DNA of 64,000 nt from Promethearchaeota archaeon (GTDB lineage Archaea; Asgardarchaeota; Lokiarchaeia; Sigynarchaeales; SOKP01): the NCBI GenBank assembly GCA_030605085.1, contig JAUWBH010000006.1, forward strand, positions 1-64,000, written 5' to 3'. This document shows, piece after piece, positions 45,133 through 53,466 of this stretch (positions within the stretch are counted from its first letter, which is position 1; every line of letters begins with the position of its first letter). Made by a program: the position numbers and the translations under genes. The notes under the pieces are model-generated. The model did not search any database and had not been told where the DNA came from. It saw only the letters and a program-made list of their open reading frames with translations.

Positions 45133-46641
45133 TTAATTTTGTGTGCCACATTCACCACAAAATTGGGAATTTAAAGGTAATATTTTTCCACATTGACTAC
45201 AAAAACTCGCAACATCTCCATACTTACCCATATTATCTTCACATTTCTTTAAATTTCTTGTAGCATCATAATCTTTTGGATTTAATTTTAAAGCCTCTTC
45301 GTAACAATTGATTGCCTTTTTAAATTTTCCAATAGCTTCGAGAGTATTACCTTTATTATTCCATGTTTTAATATCGTATGGATTTAATTTTAAAGCCTTG
45401 TTGTAGAATTCCATTGCTTTTTCGTAATTATTTTTATTAAAATTTTTTTTACCTGCTAGAAATAGAGTTCTAGCTTTATTTTGAACTTTTAAAGGGATAC
45501 TAAATAATTTCATTTCGAGTACTAATTCGTTCTTTTTATCTAAAACCCTCTCATCGTTAGGATTTATTTTTAATGCCATATTGTAGCTATTAAGAGCCTC
45601 TTGTGACCTATTAAGAAATTCTTTATAGGTCCTAAGACTTATTAGGGCTTGAGCTTTATAGTACCATAAATCACCTCCCTTCGATTCAGGGATAATTTTA
45701 AGTAATTCTTCAATGATATCTATTGCTTTATCATAATATCCAGCAAATAAAAATGGCACAAGTTTCTCAATAAAGTTATCGTAACCATCTTTAGCAAATT
45801 TTTCAGCGATGTTGGTTAGGTAATTTGTCATTTCATTGATATATTCAAGGTATACGGTTCGAACCATTTTGCAAAAAGTAGGAAAATTTTTTTCGGAATC
45901 AAATTTTTCCATTTCCATAAAAGATATATAATCTGAACGGTCAATAAATAATCTAATTTCTTCTTTTTTAAATTTAAATTTATGTTTATTCCAATAATAA
46001 AAATTTGATGTTTTTTTTTGTACCTCAAAAGAACTATTATAAGCAATCCCTGATTTTGTAATTAAAACATGGGCTATACCTGTTCTATAACCAATCGAAG
46101 CTACTTTCACATTTTTTATTTGTACCGCACATAATGTACTTCTTAATAATTTTTCTCCTTCCGGTAAAATATCATATAAATCAGAATAGTTGATAGGAAC
46201 AAGAATCTTTGAATTCTTTTCTATGAAATACTTCATATAATCGTTGTTAGTTGCATCATAAAGATCTTTACAAAAAGAGCCAAAATTTTTTGCTCGATAT
46301 TTAAAATCTTCTTTAGATTCGTAAACCTCGTCTCTAACTACAGAATACCATGTAAAATTAAAATAGATCTTATTTTTTTTAATTTGGAGAGTTTTATCAT
46401 CGTGAATTTCAACCCATTTGTAAAATATTGATTTCGTTTGATCTTCTTCTAAAAGTTCTGTATAAGCAAAACCTAATTTGGTTATTAAAACATGTGTATT
46501 CCATTTTCTTTCAAGAGAAAAAGATTCCTTTTTTATTGCTTGACATAGAGTACTATATAGAATCTCATTAACATCCTCTGGGATAATTTTCAGCAGATCA
46601 CTATAATCTATCGGAACATAAAAATTCGAAATCTTAGACAC
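45133..46641 (-). CDS. TPR and zinc-ribbon protein with a duplicated N-terminal domain
   Basis: The 502-residue protein has two related ~130-residue N-terminal units (each starts VPIxYSDL..I.PE and contains HVLITK.G.AY), not recognised but perhaps a PH-like or GRAM-like fold, then TPR repeats (residues ~300-470; KALKLNPYD, ALKLNPKDY) and a C-terminal double-CxxC zinc ribbon (CSQCG...CGECG). The TPR and ribbon parts suggest a scaffold that binds partner proteins. It is cytoplasmic and runs opposite to the gene at 46841. Confidence 0.75.
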   Translation of the reverse strand: MSKISNFYVPIDYSDLLKIIPEDVNEILYSTLCQAIKKESFSLERKWNTHVLITKLGFAYTELLEEDQTKSIFYKWVEIHDDKTLQIKKNKIYFNFTWYSVVRDEVYESKEDFKYRAKNFGSFCKDLYDATNNDYMKYFIEKNSKILVPINYSDLYDILPEGEKLLRSTLCAVQIKNVKVASIGYRTGIAHVLITKSGIAYNSSFEVQKKTSNFYYWNKHKFKFKKEEIRLFIDRSDYISFMEMEKFDSEKNFPTFCKMVRTVYLEYINEMTNYLTNIAEKFAKDGYDNFIEKLVPFLFAGYYDKAIDIIEELLKIIPESKGGDLWYYKAQALISLRTYKEFLNRSQEALNSYNMALKINPNDERVLDKKNELVLEMKLFSIPLKVQNKARTLFLAGKKNFNKNNYEKAMEFYNKALKLNPYDIKTWNNKGNTLEAIGKFKKAINCYEEALKLNPKDYDATRNLKKCEDNMGKYGDVASFCSQCGKILPLNSQFCGECGTQN

Positions 46642-46840
46642 CTATTAGTATTTTAAATTATATTCAAGACTACTATTTTCTATCTATTAATGCAACTTTT
46701 ATCTTTATAATAGAATTATATTATAATAGAATTTAAGTTTTTATCATCTATATTTAAATGGTATTTCACCATAAAAAAATATAAGAAAATAATCAAAAAA
46801 ATTAATCTTTTCTAATATCTTAAGAGGTAATTACATTAGA

Positions 46841-47446
46841 ATGGACGATAAAGACCTTATCAGAGCATTAGCAAACGATATGACCATGTTAAAATGCGTT
46901 AAATGCAAATCTAGAGGAAATTTAGTTCCTTATAAATTTACTCAAAAAATTATTACAGAATCAAAATTTAAAAGGAGTTCATATCGCGAATCATTTTATT
47001 TTAAATCAGCTATAGTCTTTACTTGTTCAAATTGCGCAGAAATGTTTGAAAATTGGACCAACAAAAAGTATAATCGTTCAAAAATGAATGATTATATATA
47101 TAGCCTGAAAAATTCAAAAAATCCACATAAGTATATAGAATTCAAAAATGAACGATTATATATCAAGCCTGAAAATTTCAAAAGATGGATTTTATATACA
47201 GATTGGATTAAAGACTCTTTAGATGACTTTACTTCTGCTCCCAAATTTTGCTCGAATTGTGGTGTAAAATTAGAGATTGATCAAAAATTTTGTACTAACT
47301 GTGGAGCACAAATAAAACAATAGAACTATTCTTTAGCAATCAAAGCTAATAAACCTAAATTTTGCTATAATTGTGGATTCAAGTTAATATTTCCTTTTAA
47401 AGTCTGTTCAAATTGTAAGACTATACAAAAACTTCAAAATTCTTGA
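46841..47446 (+). CDS. Zinc-ribbon protein interrupted by an in-frame TAG
   Basis: Residues 1-160 contain a CxxC pair (KCVKCKSRG), a second (CSNC) and a zinc ribbon (FCSNCGVKLEIDQKFCTNCG, about residues 130-150). The frame stops at TAG (47321-47323) and continues for 40 codons to TGA (47444-47446), reading another complete zinc ribbon, FCYNCGFKLIFPFKVCSNC. That ribbon is the same type found at the ends of the membrane proteins at 15296 and 16404. Either a stub of such a gene lies in frame by chance, or TAG is a sense or readthrough codon giving a double-ribbon protein. If TAG stops, the product is 160 residues. Confidence 0.6.
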
Positions 47447-47525
47447 CTTAACAGGAAGATCATGGAAATCGCATTCAAAATTTTGCGCAGTTTATAATTT
47501 TGAAAAAATAGAGGAAATGATAGTT

Positions 47526-47642
47526 ATGGAAAATAATAACAAAAAGAAGTTAGGCATTATTTTAGTAGGTTTTTTATTAATTATAATAGGATTGTTGATA
47601 ACAGTTTGTATCGCGATAATTCGTTATATGCAAGTCGTTTAA
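47526..47642 (+). CDS. Putative 38-residue single-pass membrane peptide
   Basis: The ATG at 47526 follows GAGG at about 47511-47514 and encodes a Lys-rich start (ENNNKKK) and one hydrophobic helix of about 20 residues. It resembles the N-terminal helix of the membrane protein at 14363. It may be the remnant of such a gene. An overlapping 55-codon minus-strand frame (start 47744) is also membrane-like, so the choice of strand is uncertain. Confidence 0.35.
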   Translation: MENNNKKKLGIILVGFLLIIIGLLITVCIAIIRYMQVV

Positions 47643-47996
47643 GATTGTCGTCGTAAAATAAATTCCAAGGATAGTAGCAAAAAATAAGGTAAATAAAAGA
47701 GCAATTTTATATTTTTCTTTTCTATTTCTCGTTTTGTCGATCATTTTTTATCTAAAGCGTTTACAATTCAGTTACTGATAGTTGTTTGTTTAGTTTATAA
47801 AGAAAAATTTGCAAGACATTTGTTTTTAAATTCAAACTGATCTCTTAACTAGTTAAAATATTCAATTTCAAAATTTTTATTTATAAATATCTAAGATATT
47901 GAACTTATTAGAGCACATCTATTACATTAAAAGTGCGTATATATAGAAATTTAAGCTGGAAAATTTTAAAATAAAAATTAAGAAGATCAATGCATT
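47643..47996. other. AT-rich stretch before the repeat-protein cluster
   Basis: No convincing gene is seen apart from a 55-codon minus-strand frame mentioned with the previous feature. A TATA-like GTATATATAG at about 47937-47946 lies ~50 bases before the gene at 47997 and could be its promoter. Confidence 0.3.
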
Positions 47997-48803
47997 ATGA
48001 CAGCAATAATTAAAAATTGTGAATGTTGTGGAATTATTTTTAATCCAAAACATAGTAAACATAAGTATTGCAGTGGCTCATGTAGAGGAAAGAAATATAG
48101 AGAAGTAAACAAGGAAAAAATTAGAGAGTTAAAGAGAAAATATGGAGAGGAAAACAAAGATAAAATCTCTGAGTATCAAAAAAGATATAGAGAAGAGAAT
48201 GTAGAACGCATTAAAGAATATCGAAAAAATTACAATCAAAACAATAAAGATAAATTATCAGAAAGACAAAAAAGATACTATCAAGAACACAAAGATATGA
48301 TTTTGGAACAAAAGAAAAAATATAGAAAAGAAAATAAAGAAAGGATTAAAAGCCATAAAAAAAGATACTATCAAGAACACAAAGATATGATTTTGGAACA
48401 AAAGAAAAGATATAGGGAAGAAAATAAAGAAAAAATTAAGAAACAAAAGAAAAGATATAGAGAAGAAAATAAAGAAAAGGTTAAATACCAAAAGAAGAAA
48501 TATTATCTTGAAAATAAGGATAAAATCATAGAGAAACAAAAGAGATATAACCAAAATAACAAAGATAAAATTCGAGAACAAAAGATAAAATATATTCAGA
48601 CAGTTTACGACGAATGTGAAAATGGTATATTAAGGGACACAATAGTGCACAAAGTCTTTGATTACCTAAATAAACAACCAGAGGTTCCCTTAAAAAAATT
48701 ATACCTCGAATTTTTTGAAACAAATCCCGATACTATTAAGTGTAATTATTATATCTGGATTGAAATAACTTATAGTAAATATGTTAAAAATAATCTGAAA
48801 TAA
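47997..48803 (+). CDS. Cys4-finger protein with long Lys/Glu-rich repeats, paralogue 1
   Basis: The 268-residue protein opens with a Cys4 finger (residues ~8-30; CECCGIIFNP, then KYCSGSCRGKKYRE) of a type seen in some phage and mobile-element DNA-binding proteins. Residues ~35-195 are about ten ~15-residue repeats of the form YREENKDKIKEQKKR, very basic and probably a long single helix or coiled coil. The last ~65 residues (YDECENGI, HKVFDYL, PLKKLYLEFFE) look like a small helical HTH-type domain, well conserved in paralogue 2. Function unknown; the basic shaft and terminal domains suggest DNA binding or bridging. It precedes a ParB-like gene by 25 bases. Confidence 0.7.
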   Translation: MTAIIKNCECCGIIFNPKHSKHKYCSGSCRGKKYREVNKEKIRELKRKYGEENKDKISEYQKRYREENVERIKEYRKNYNQNNKDKLSERQKRYYQEHKDMILEQKKKYRKENKERIKSHKKRYYQEHKDMILEQKKRYREENKEKIKKQKKRYREENKEKVKYQKKKYYLENKDKIIEKQKRYNQNNKDKIREQKIKYIQTVYDECENGILRDTIVHKVFDYLNKQPEVPLKKLYLEFFETNPDTIKCNYYIWIEITYSKYVKNNLK

Positions 48804-48828
48804 AAGCACTAAAGAGGAGGTTAAAAGA

Positions 48829-49782
48829 ATGAATAATAAATACGAATTTCAAGAACTTACCAAAAACTTAAAAAATATGAGAGAAGGTCAAGACTTTGAC
48901 GAATTTTTTGAAAGAATATGTAGAGTGTATGATTTCGACAAGCTTGTGGAAAAAATACTTGAACAATACGAATTTCACGAAGTTGCCGAGTTATTCCCTA
49001 TAGTCTCAAAAGACGATATGAAAAATATGGCACGAGATATTTTCGAAAAAGGGTTAATAGATAAAATAACTACCTTTGAAGAAAAGATAATTGATGGTCG
49101 AAATCGCATAATAGCGTGCGCGTTGGCAGGGGTAGAACTTAGATTTGAATCGCTTCCTGACAGTTTTACTCCCGAAGATTATGCTATATCTAAAAATGTA
49201 ATGCGTAGGCAATTAAAATCTGCTCAAAAGGTCGAACTCGGTCTACAGTTAATTAAAAAAGAAAAGCAGGAGCAACAGATAATAGAAAATGCTATTGAAA
49301 AACTAAAGAAAGAAGAAGAAGATCCCATAATTAAAAAAGCGATAAGAGCGAGAGAGATAACGCTGCTCAAAAAGACCGCTAAAACGATTGGAACTTCAAG
49401 GGAATCGCTTGAGAAAGGACAGATAATTAAAGAGAGAGCGAGAGAAGACCCTAAAGTTGCTAAAGCTTGGGTAGAGGCGAAAAAAGGACAAAAATCAGTA
49501 GATGAAGTGTACAAAAAGGCAACAGGAGAGCCTATCAAAGTGAAGCAAGAACCTACAACCGCTCAGATTAATCAAAAACTAAGAGAAGCGCTTAATAAAT
49601 GGAGGGAGAAATATTACGCACTAAAAGCAAGTTACGACGCATTAGAAAAAAAATTTAATAAATTAAAGAATAACCTGAAAATGTTAATAGAGGGAAATAC
49701 TACTATAATAGAAGATGACAACCGTAAAAAGAAAACTAAATTTCCTACCGTTAAAGAATTACGGGAAGCAGAACTCATATAA
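48829..49782 (+). CDS. ParB-like protein
   Basis: The 317-residue protein has a ParB/sulfiredoxin-type domain at residues ~50-130; the segment KITTFEEKIIDGRNRIIACALAGVEL, described by position 85-110, carries the family's DGR.R motif. A helical region resembling a KorB/ParB HTH follows (AKTIGTSRESLEKG, ~185-200). The C-terminus is a coiled coil with a basic tail. ParB-type proteins bind DNA at partition sites or act as CTP-dependent clamps; no ParA gene is seen here. A strong ribosome-binding site (AGAGGAGG) precedes the ATG. Its position between two paralogous repeat proteins suggests one functional unit. Confidence 0.7.
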   Translation: MNNKYEFQELTKNLKNMREGQDFDEFFERICRVYDFDKLVEKILEQYEFHEVAELFPIVSKDDMKNMARDIFEKGLIDKITTFEEKIIDGRNRIIACALAGVELRFESLPDSFTPEDYAISKNVMRRQLKSAQKVELGLQLIKKEKQEQQIIENAIEKLKKEEEDPIIKKAIRAREITLLKKTAKTIGTSRESLEKGQIIKERAREDPKVAKAWVEAKKGQKSVDEVYKKATGEPIKVKQEPTTAQINQKLREALNKWREKYYALKASYDALEKKFNKLKNNLKMLIEGNTTIIEDDNRKKKTKFPTVKELREAELI

Positions 49783-49837
49783 AATTTGAAAATTATTGTA
49801 AAATTTAGAACAACTTTGCATCATAAAGGGGAAAAGT

Positions 49838-50782
49838 ATGGCAACAACCACAAAAAAATGCGAACAATGTGGAACAAAATTCTTTCCAAAAAATAATAGG
49901 CATAAATTTTGCAGTAAATCATGTAAAAACAAAAAGTATAGAGAAAATAATAGAGATAAAATTAACGAAAAAAAGAGAGAATATTACGCAAAAAACAATA
50001 TTAAGATCTTAGAAAAGCAAAAAGAACATAGGAAAGTTAAGAAAGAAAAAATAAGTATACAGAAAAAAGAATATTATTTAAAAAATTCGGAAAAAATCTT
50101 AGAATATGGAAAAGAATGGCGCGAAAAAAACAAAGAGAAAATACAGGAATATAAAAAAGATTATTATTTAAGAAATAAGGATAAGATCTTAGAAAAGAAT
50201 AAGAAACATTACCAAGAAAATAAAGAAGAGATAAGAGCTCGCGATAAAAAGTATCGAGAGGAAAATAAAGATAAGGTAAGAGAGCGAGATAAGAAATACC
50301 GTGAAACAAATAAAGATAAAATTAAAGAATATAATAAAGAATATCATAAAAAATGGTATAAAAATAATAGGGATTAGGAACTAAGCAGAGTAAAAAAATA
50401 TTACAACAATAACAAAGATAAAGTTTTAAATTATCAAAAAGAATATTACCAAAACAACAAGGATAAGATAAGAGAGCAGTGGAAAAAATGGTACTTGAAG
50501 AATATAGACAAAGTGAAGGAATACAAAAAGAAATGGCGCGAAGATAACAAAGATAAAATTAAAAAGCAAAACGAAGAATATTTTAGAAGGATATACGATG
50601 AATGTGAAGCTGGAATAGTAGAAAATACAATTATCCATAAGGTATTCGTTTATTTAAATCATAACCCAGATATCTCAATCCAAGATCTTTTTGCAAAATT
50701 TTTTAATGAAAATCCTGCTACAATCAGGAGAGACTATACAAGATGGATTGAGCTAACTTATAACAAATATATTAAAAATTAA
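49838..50782 (+). CDS. Cys4-finger protein with Lys/Glu-rich repeats, paralogue 2, one in-frame TAG
   Basis: The N-terminal finger (CEQCGTKFFP, KFCSKSCKNKKYRE) and the ~15-residue basic repeats match paralogue 1. At 50375-50377 the frame meets TAG after NNRD, then continues through further repeats to the conserved C-terminal domain (YDECEAGIVENTIIHKVF) and a TAA at 50782. By the repeat register the TAG falls where the repeats have Lys (NKDKI), so AAG to TAG is one change. Without readthrough the C-terminal domain is lost. The full frame would be 314 codons, against 268 in paralogue 1. Confidence 0.7.
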
Positions 50783-50799
50783 AGATAAAAAATAAAAAA

Positions 50800-50910
50800 T
50801 TAGGAAAAATAACTGAGATACTCTTTTTTCTTGCGCTCGTTTAATTGTTTAGCAATATTCTGCATCAATTCGCATCCGACCAAATCGACTCCGAAAGTCT
50901 TTAAATTTCT
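50800..50910 (-). pseudogene. Possible 3' remnant of a DNA methyltransferase gene
   Basis: On the minus strand a frame ending TAA at 50800-50802 reads FGVDLVGCELMQNIAKQLNERKKKEYLSYFS. The VGCEL...IA..L spacing recalls the C-terminus of many N4/N6 DNA methyltransferases (FIGCEL...Y..IA..R), but the stretch is short and has no upstream gene. It may equally be chance. Confidence 0.25.
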
Positions 50911-50951
50911 GATTTATAAACGAATAAAACAACGAATTAATAGGTGCTTGT

Positions 50952-51203
50952 ATGACTGATTTAATTAAAAAATGCGAATATTGTGGAGTAGAATTTTCGC
51001 CTAAAAATAGCCGGCAGAAATTTTGTAGTAGTCTTTGCCGAGACAAAAAATTTAGAGAGACCAACAAGAATAAACTCAGAGAGTATAAAAGAAAATACTA
51101 TCGAGATAATAGAACTAAAGTTCTAAGACAAAAAAAGCGATATTACCAAAAGCGTAAAGAAAAAGCATTAGAAGAAATCAAATTTATATATGAAAACAGG
51201 TAA
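50952..51203 (+). CDS. Short Cys4-finger protein, paralogue 3
   Basis: The 83-residue protein keeps the N-terminal finger (CEYCGVEFSP, KFCSSLCRDKKFRE) and only about two of the basic repeats (NKNKLREYKRKYYRDN), then ends with TAA. The C-terminal domain of paralogues 1 and 2 is missing. It is either a truncated copy or a short natural form. It shares the plus strand with the cluster and is followed by a hairpin. Confidence 0.65.
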   Translation: MTDLIKKCEYCGVEFSPKNSRQKFCSSLCRDKKFRETNKNKLREYKRKYYRDNRTKVLRQKKRYYQKRKEKALEEIKFIYENR

Positions 51204-51244
51204 GACTAAACTAAGACGAGAATAATAACGAAATGTAATAAAAT

Positions 51245-51268
51245 TTTAACAACTAATAAGTTGTTAAA
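51245..51268 (+). terminator. Perfect hairpin between convergent genes
   Basis: TTTAACAACT (51245-51254) pairs with AGTTGTTAAA (51259-51268) across AATA. It lies between the convergent genes ending at 51203 and 51294, so it may end both transcripts. It is AT-rich and lacks a T-run, so an operator or dimer-binding site is also possible. Confidence 0.45.
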
Positions 51269-51293
51269 TAGAAAAGAAAAAAAAGAGAAAAAA

Positions 51294-51518
51294 TTACATT
51301 TCTAACTTTTTAAGAGACTTAGAGAATCTTTTCAATTTTTCAATAACTTGTATTCTTCTTCTAATAGCATCTTTTATAAAACCTAAACGTGATTTATATC
51401 CTAATTTTGGGTATTCTTTTAAGATTAATGAGATTGAAATCATTAAATTTTCGGGAATTCGAACCGCTCTGCTCCCCCTCGTTTTTCTTGTTTTCGTTGG
51501 TTCTTTTTTAATCGTCAT
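51294..51518 (-). CDS. Ribbon-helix-helix type small DNA-binding protein
   Basis: The 74-residue basic protein has a strand RAVRIPENL followed by two helices (ISISLILKEYP, RLGFIKDAIRRRI), the layout of the RHH (CopG/Arc) fold. The tail is Lys-rich. The protein at 57628 has a similar layout. It is next to the ParB/repeat-protein cluster and may regulate it; that is inference from position. Confidence 0.6.
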   Translation of the reverse strand: MTIKKEPTKTRKTRGSRAVRIPENLMISISLILKEYPKLGYKSRLGFIKDAIRRRIQVIEKLKRFSKSLKKLEM

Positions 51519-51642
51519 CTTTAATCGATTACCCGCTATAAGAATAGTAACACAATAAATATTTCTATTTAATTATTATTGGTTTAAAAAAAAGACTAAG
51601 GTAGGTATGAAAATCTAAATAAGTAAAAAAAAAAGGATTTTT

Positions 51643-52731
51643 TTATGTTTGTTTTAATTTTTTCCATACCCTTTTACAAATTATTGATGTAATTAATAAG
51701 CACGCCGTAATAAGTATAAAAACATCGTATCCTGGTATTGTGTTAGCTTCCGATTCGTTCTTATCATCTTTACCCTTTTTTTTATCCTTGTCATTGTCAT
51801 CGTCATCATCATCGTCTCCCTCTTCGATATCGTCTACAGAAAATATTTGACTGTCGCCATTGTTCTCAATGGTATTTCCTTCACAAGACTCACCTTCAGC
51901 AATATCATATTGGTTGTCAATTGCGGTATTTTCAGAGACAAGGTTAAAATTGCTCGAATATAATAATTTAATACCATATTCTCCGTTATTACTTGCAGTG
52001 TTTTTTGAGATGACGTTATAGCTAGAAGTATCCAATGAAATCCCCGCATCTCCATTATCGTTAGCATCATTATTTAAAACATCGTTATCGTTAGAAACCT
52101 CTAAAAGAATTCCGTATCTACCGTTGTTATATGCATCGTTACCTGAAATATAATTGTCGTTGCTCTCTAATAGACCAATCCCAAATTTATTGTTATTAGC
52201 AGTATTTATTAAGATTTCGTTTTGACTGCTTGCTATTAGCAATATACCGTGACGGTTGTTATTTGAACAATCGTTATTTATCAGTTGACCGTTTTTCGTA
52301 TTACATAGATATATCCCTGCGTCAACGGATTCCGACCCTGCGTTGTAAAATTTACTGTTCGTTATTTTAAAATACGCCTCAGAATTCGCAATCAACACGC
52401 AGGAACTCGTCCCACCAGCATCGATTTCTATGTCGTCTATGACGTAAGGATCGTACGATTCACCGGTACCTGTACACCAAGTATTTTCGGATTTTATTTT
52501 TTCCCAATTATTCGAGGTATCAGAATCGTCGATAAATATTGTTGATGCAGGCGTATAAGATGGCTTTGGACTGCTTAATTCGTTTTCATCCTCATTTACA
52601 ATTTCTTCGTCATTAACTATTTTTACATCGTTAACGGTTGTTTTAGAATCTACTCCTACTATTATTGCGCTAAACCCAATAAAATATAGCGATACCCAAA
52701 ATAGTATAAAAATTCTTTTTTTCGTGTATAT
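51643..52731 (-). CDS. Right-handed beta-helix surface protein, apparent ATA start
   Basis: The product is ~362 residues. Residues ~4-27 form a signal-anchor (TKKRIFILFWVSLYFIGF), residues ~110-300 are beta-helix repeats of the NosD/PbH1 type (NNNxxGIxLxxSxxNxIxxN), followed by an Asp-rich linker and a C-terminal membrane helix. The frame has no ATG or GTG/TTG at its 5' end; AGAGG (52740-52736) sits 4 bases before ATA at 52731, which starts Tyr-Thr-Lys-Lys-Arg. A GTG at 52398 would remove the signal peptide and is less likely. A GTG at 52736 is in a different frame. Confidence 0.7.
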   Translation of the reverse strand: MYTKKRIFILFWVSLYFIGFSAIIVGVDSKTTVNDVKIVNDEEIVNEDENELSSPKPSYTPASTIFIDDSDTSNNWEKIKSENTWCTGTGESYDPYVIDDIEIDAGGTSSCVLIANSEAYFKITNSKFYNAGSESVDAGIYLCNTKNGQLINNDCSNNNRHGILLIASSQNEILINTANNNKFGIGLLESNDNYISGNDAYNNGRYGILLEVSNDNDVLNNDANDNGDAGISLDTSSYNVISKNTASNNGEYGIKLLYSSNFNLVSENTAIDNQYDIAEGESCEGNTIENNGDSQIFSVDDIEEGDDDDDDDNDKDKKKGKDDKNESEANTIPGYDVFILITACLLITSIICKRVWKKLKQT

Positions 52732-52799
52732 TTCACCTCTTTTTTTTTTATTAAAAATGGTTAACTTTCAATCCTAATCGTTGTATTTAAATAAAAATA

Positions 52800-53399
52800 C
52801 TAATTATAATTGTTCAGATAAAGGTAGTAATAATTAAAGAAACACTTCTCAAAGTGTAATTCTGGTTTTTTCATGGCGTTTACCACCGCTTTTTTCAAAA
52901 TTCGAGACGAACAAAAGTAAAACCTCGTCAGGAGCGTCTTTTCGTGTCGCTTATTACAAAGAGGACACATCGAATAAAATTCCAAAAACTCTAAAAACTC
53001 TACAAATTTTTCTTTATCGGGGTGCGTTTCTAAGACGTCGATTGTGAGCAATGAGCTGGTGAACGACGCATCGGTGAGCATATATTCTACTATTTGGAAC
53101 ACGAAGCAGTAGAAATCCTTTTTTTTTATTTGCGAGATTTCGAGCAAGCGATAAATATTCACTGAAATGTCGCGGAATCTAAAAAAAAAGTAAATAACGA
53201 GTGGTACTAAAATCTCAGGGTCGCGATAATAACCCTCTGGATTCATTTTTTCCCAAATATTTTTAAATTTCCTAAAGATATCCGACTCGTAATCAACAGG
53301 TAAGTTTAATCGATTTAAAATTCTTGAGATTTCATGCTGCGCAATTTTTTCCAAGAACCATTCTAAGTAAGTACATGATGTCTCTTTATTGTTGCGCAT
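52800..53399 (-). CDS. TFB-like cyclin-box protein without zinc ribbon
   Basis: The 199-residue protein has, at residues ~20-110, a pattern like the first cyclin box of the TFB encoded just upstream (ILNRLNLP; EILVPLVIYFFFRFRDISVNIYRLLEIS; IKKKDF), with similar spacing to AKRILSDLDLP...LIPAIIFYCLKSWNFTVNISEILSVS. The C-terminal part has a CPLC...C knuckle. The N-terminal zinc ribbon needed to recruit RNA polymerase is absent, so it is a paralogue that may act on the TFB or as a separate DNA-binding factor. It ends in TAG. Confidence 0.5.
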   Translation of the reverse strand: MRNNKETSCTYLEWFLEKIAQHEISRILNRLNLPVDYESDIFRKFKNIWEKMNPEGYYRDPEILVPLVIYFFFRFRDISVNIYRLLEISQIKKKDFYCFVFQIVEYMLTDASFTSSLLTIDVLETHPDKEKFVEFLEFLEFYSMCPLCNKRHEKTLLTRFYFCSSRILKKAVVNAMKKPELHFEKCFFNYYYLYLNNYN

Positions 53400-53466
53400 T
53401 AATTATTATCACCATTATTTTAGTTACTACATAATTATTTGTAGCGTATTTAAATAAGAAAATTCT

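Noticed and set aside
47578..47744. Minus-strand 55-codon membrane-like frame
   Set aside because: It overlaps a plus-strand frame with a better ribosome-binding site, and neither has homologues visible by eye; not listed as a gene.
50849..51067. Minus-strand ORF upstream of paralogue 3
   Set aside because: It overlaps the start of a clear gene and is a shadow; only the short remnant in another frame is reported, with low confidence.
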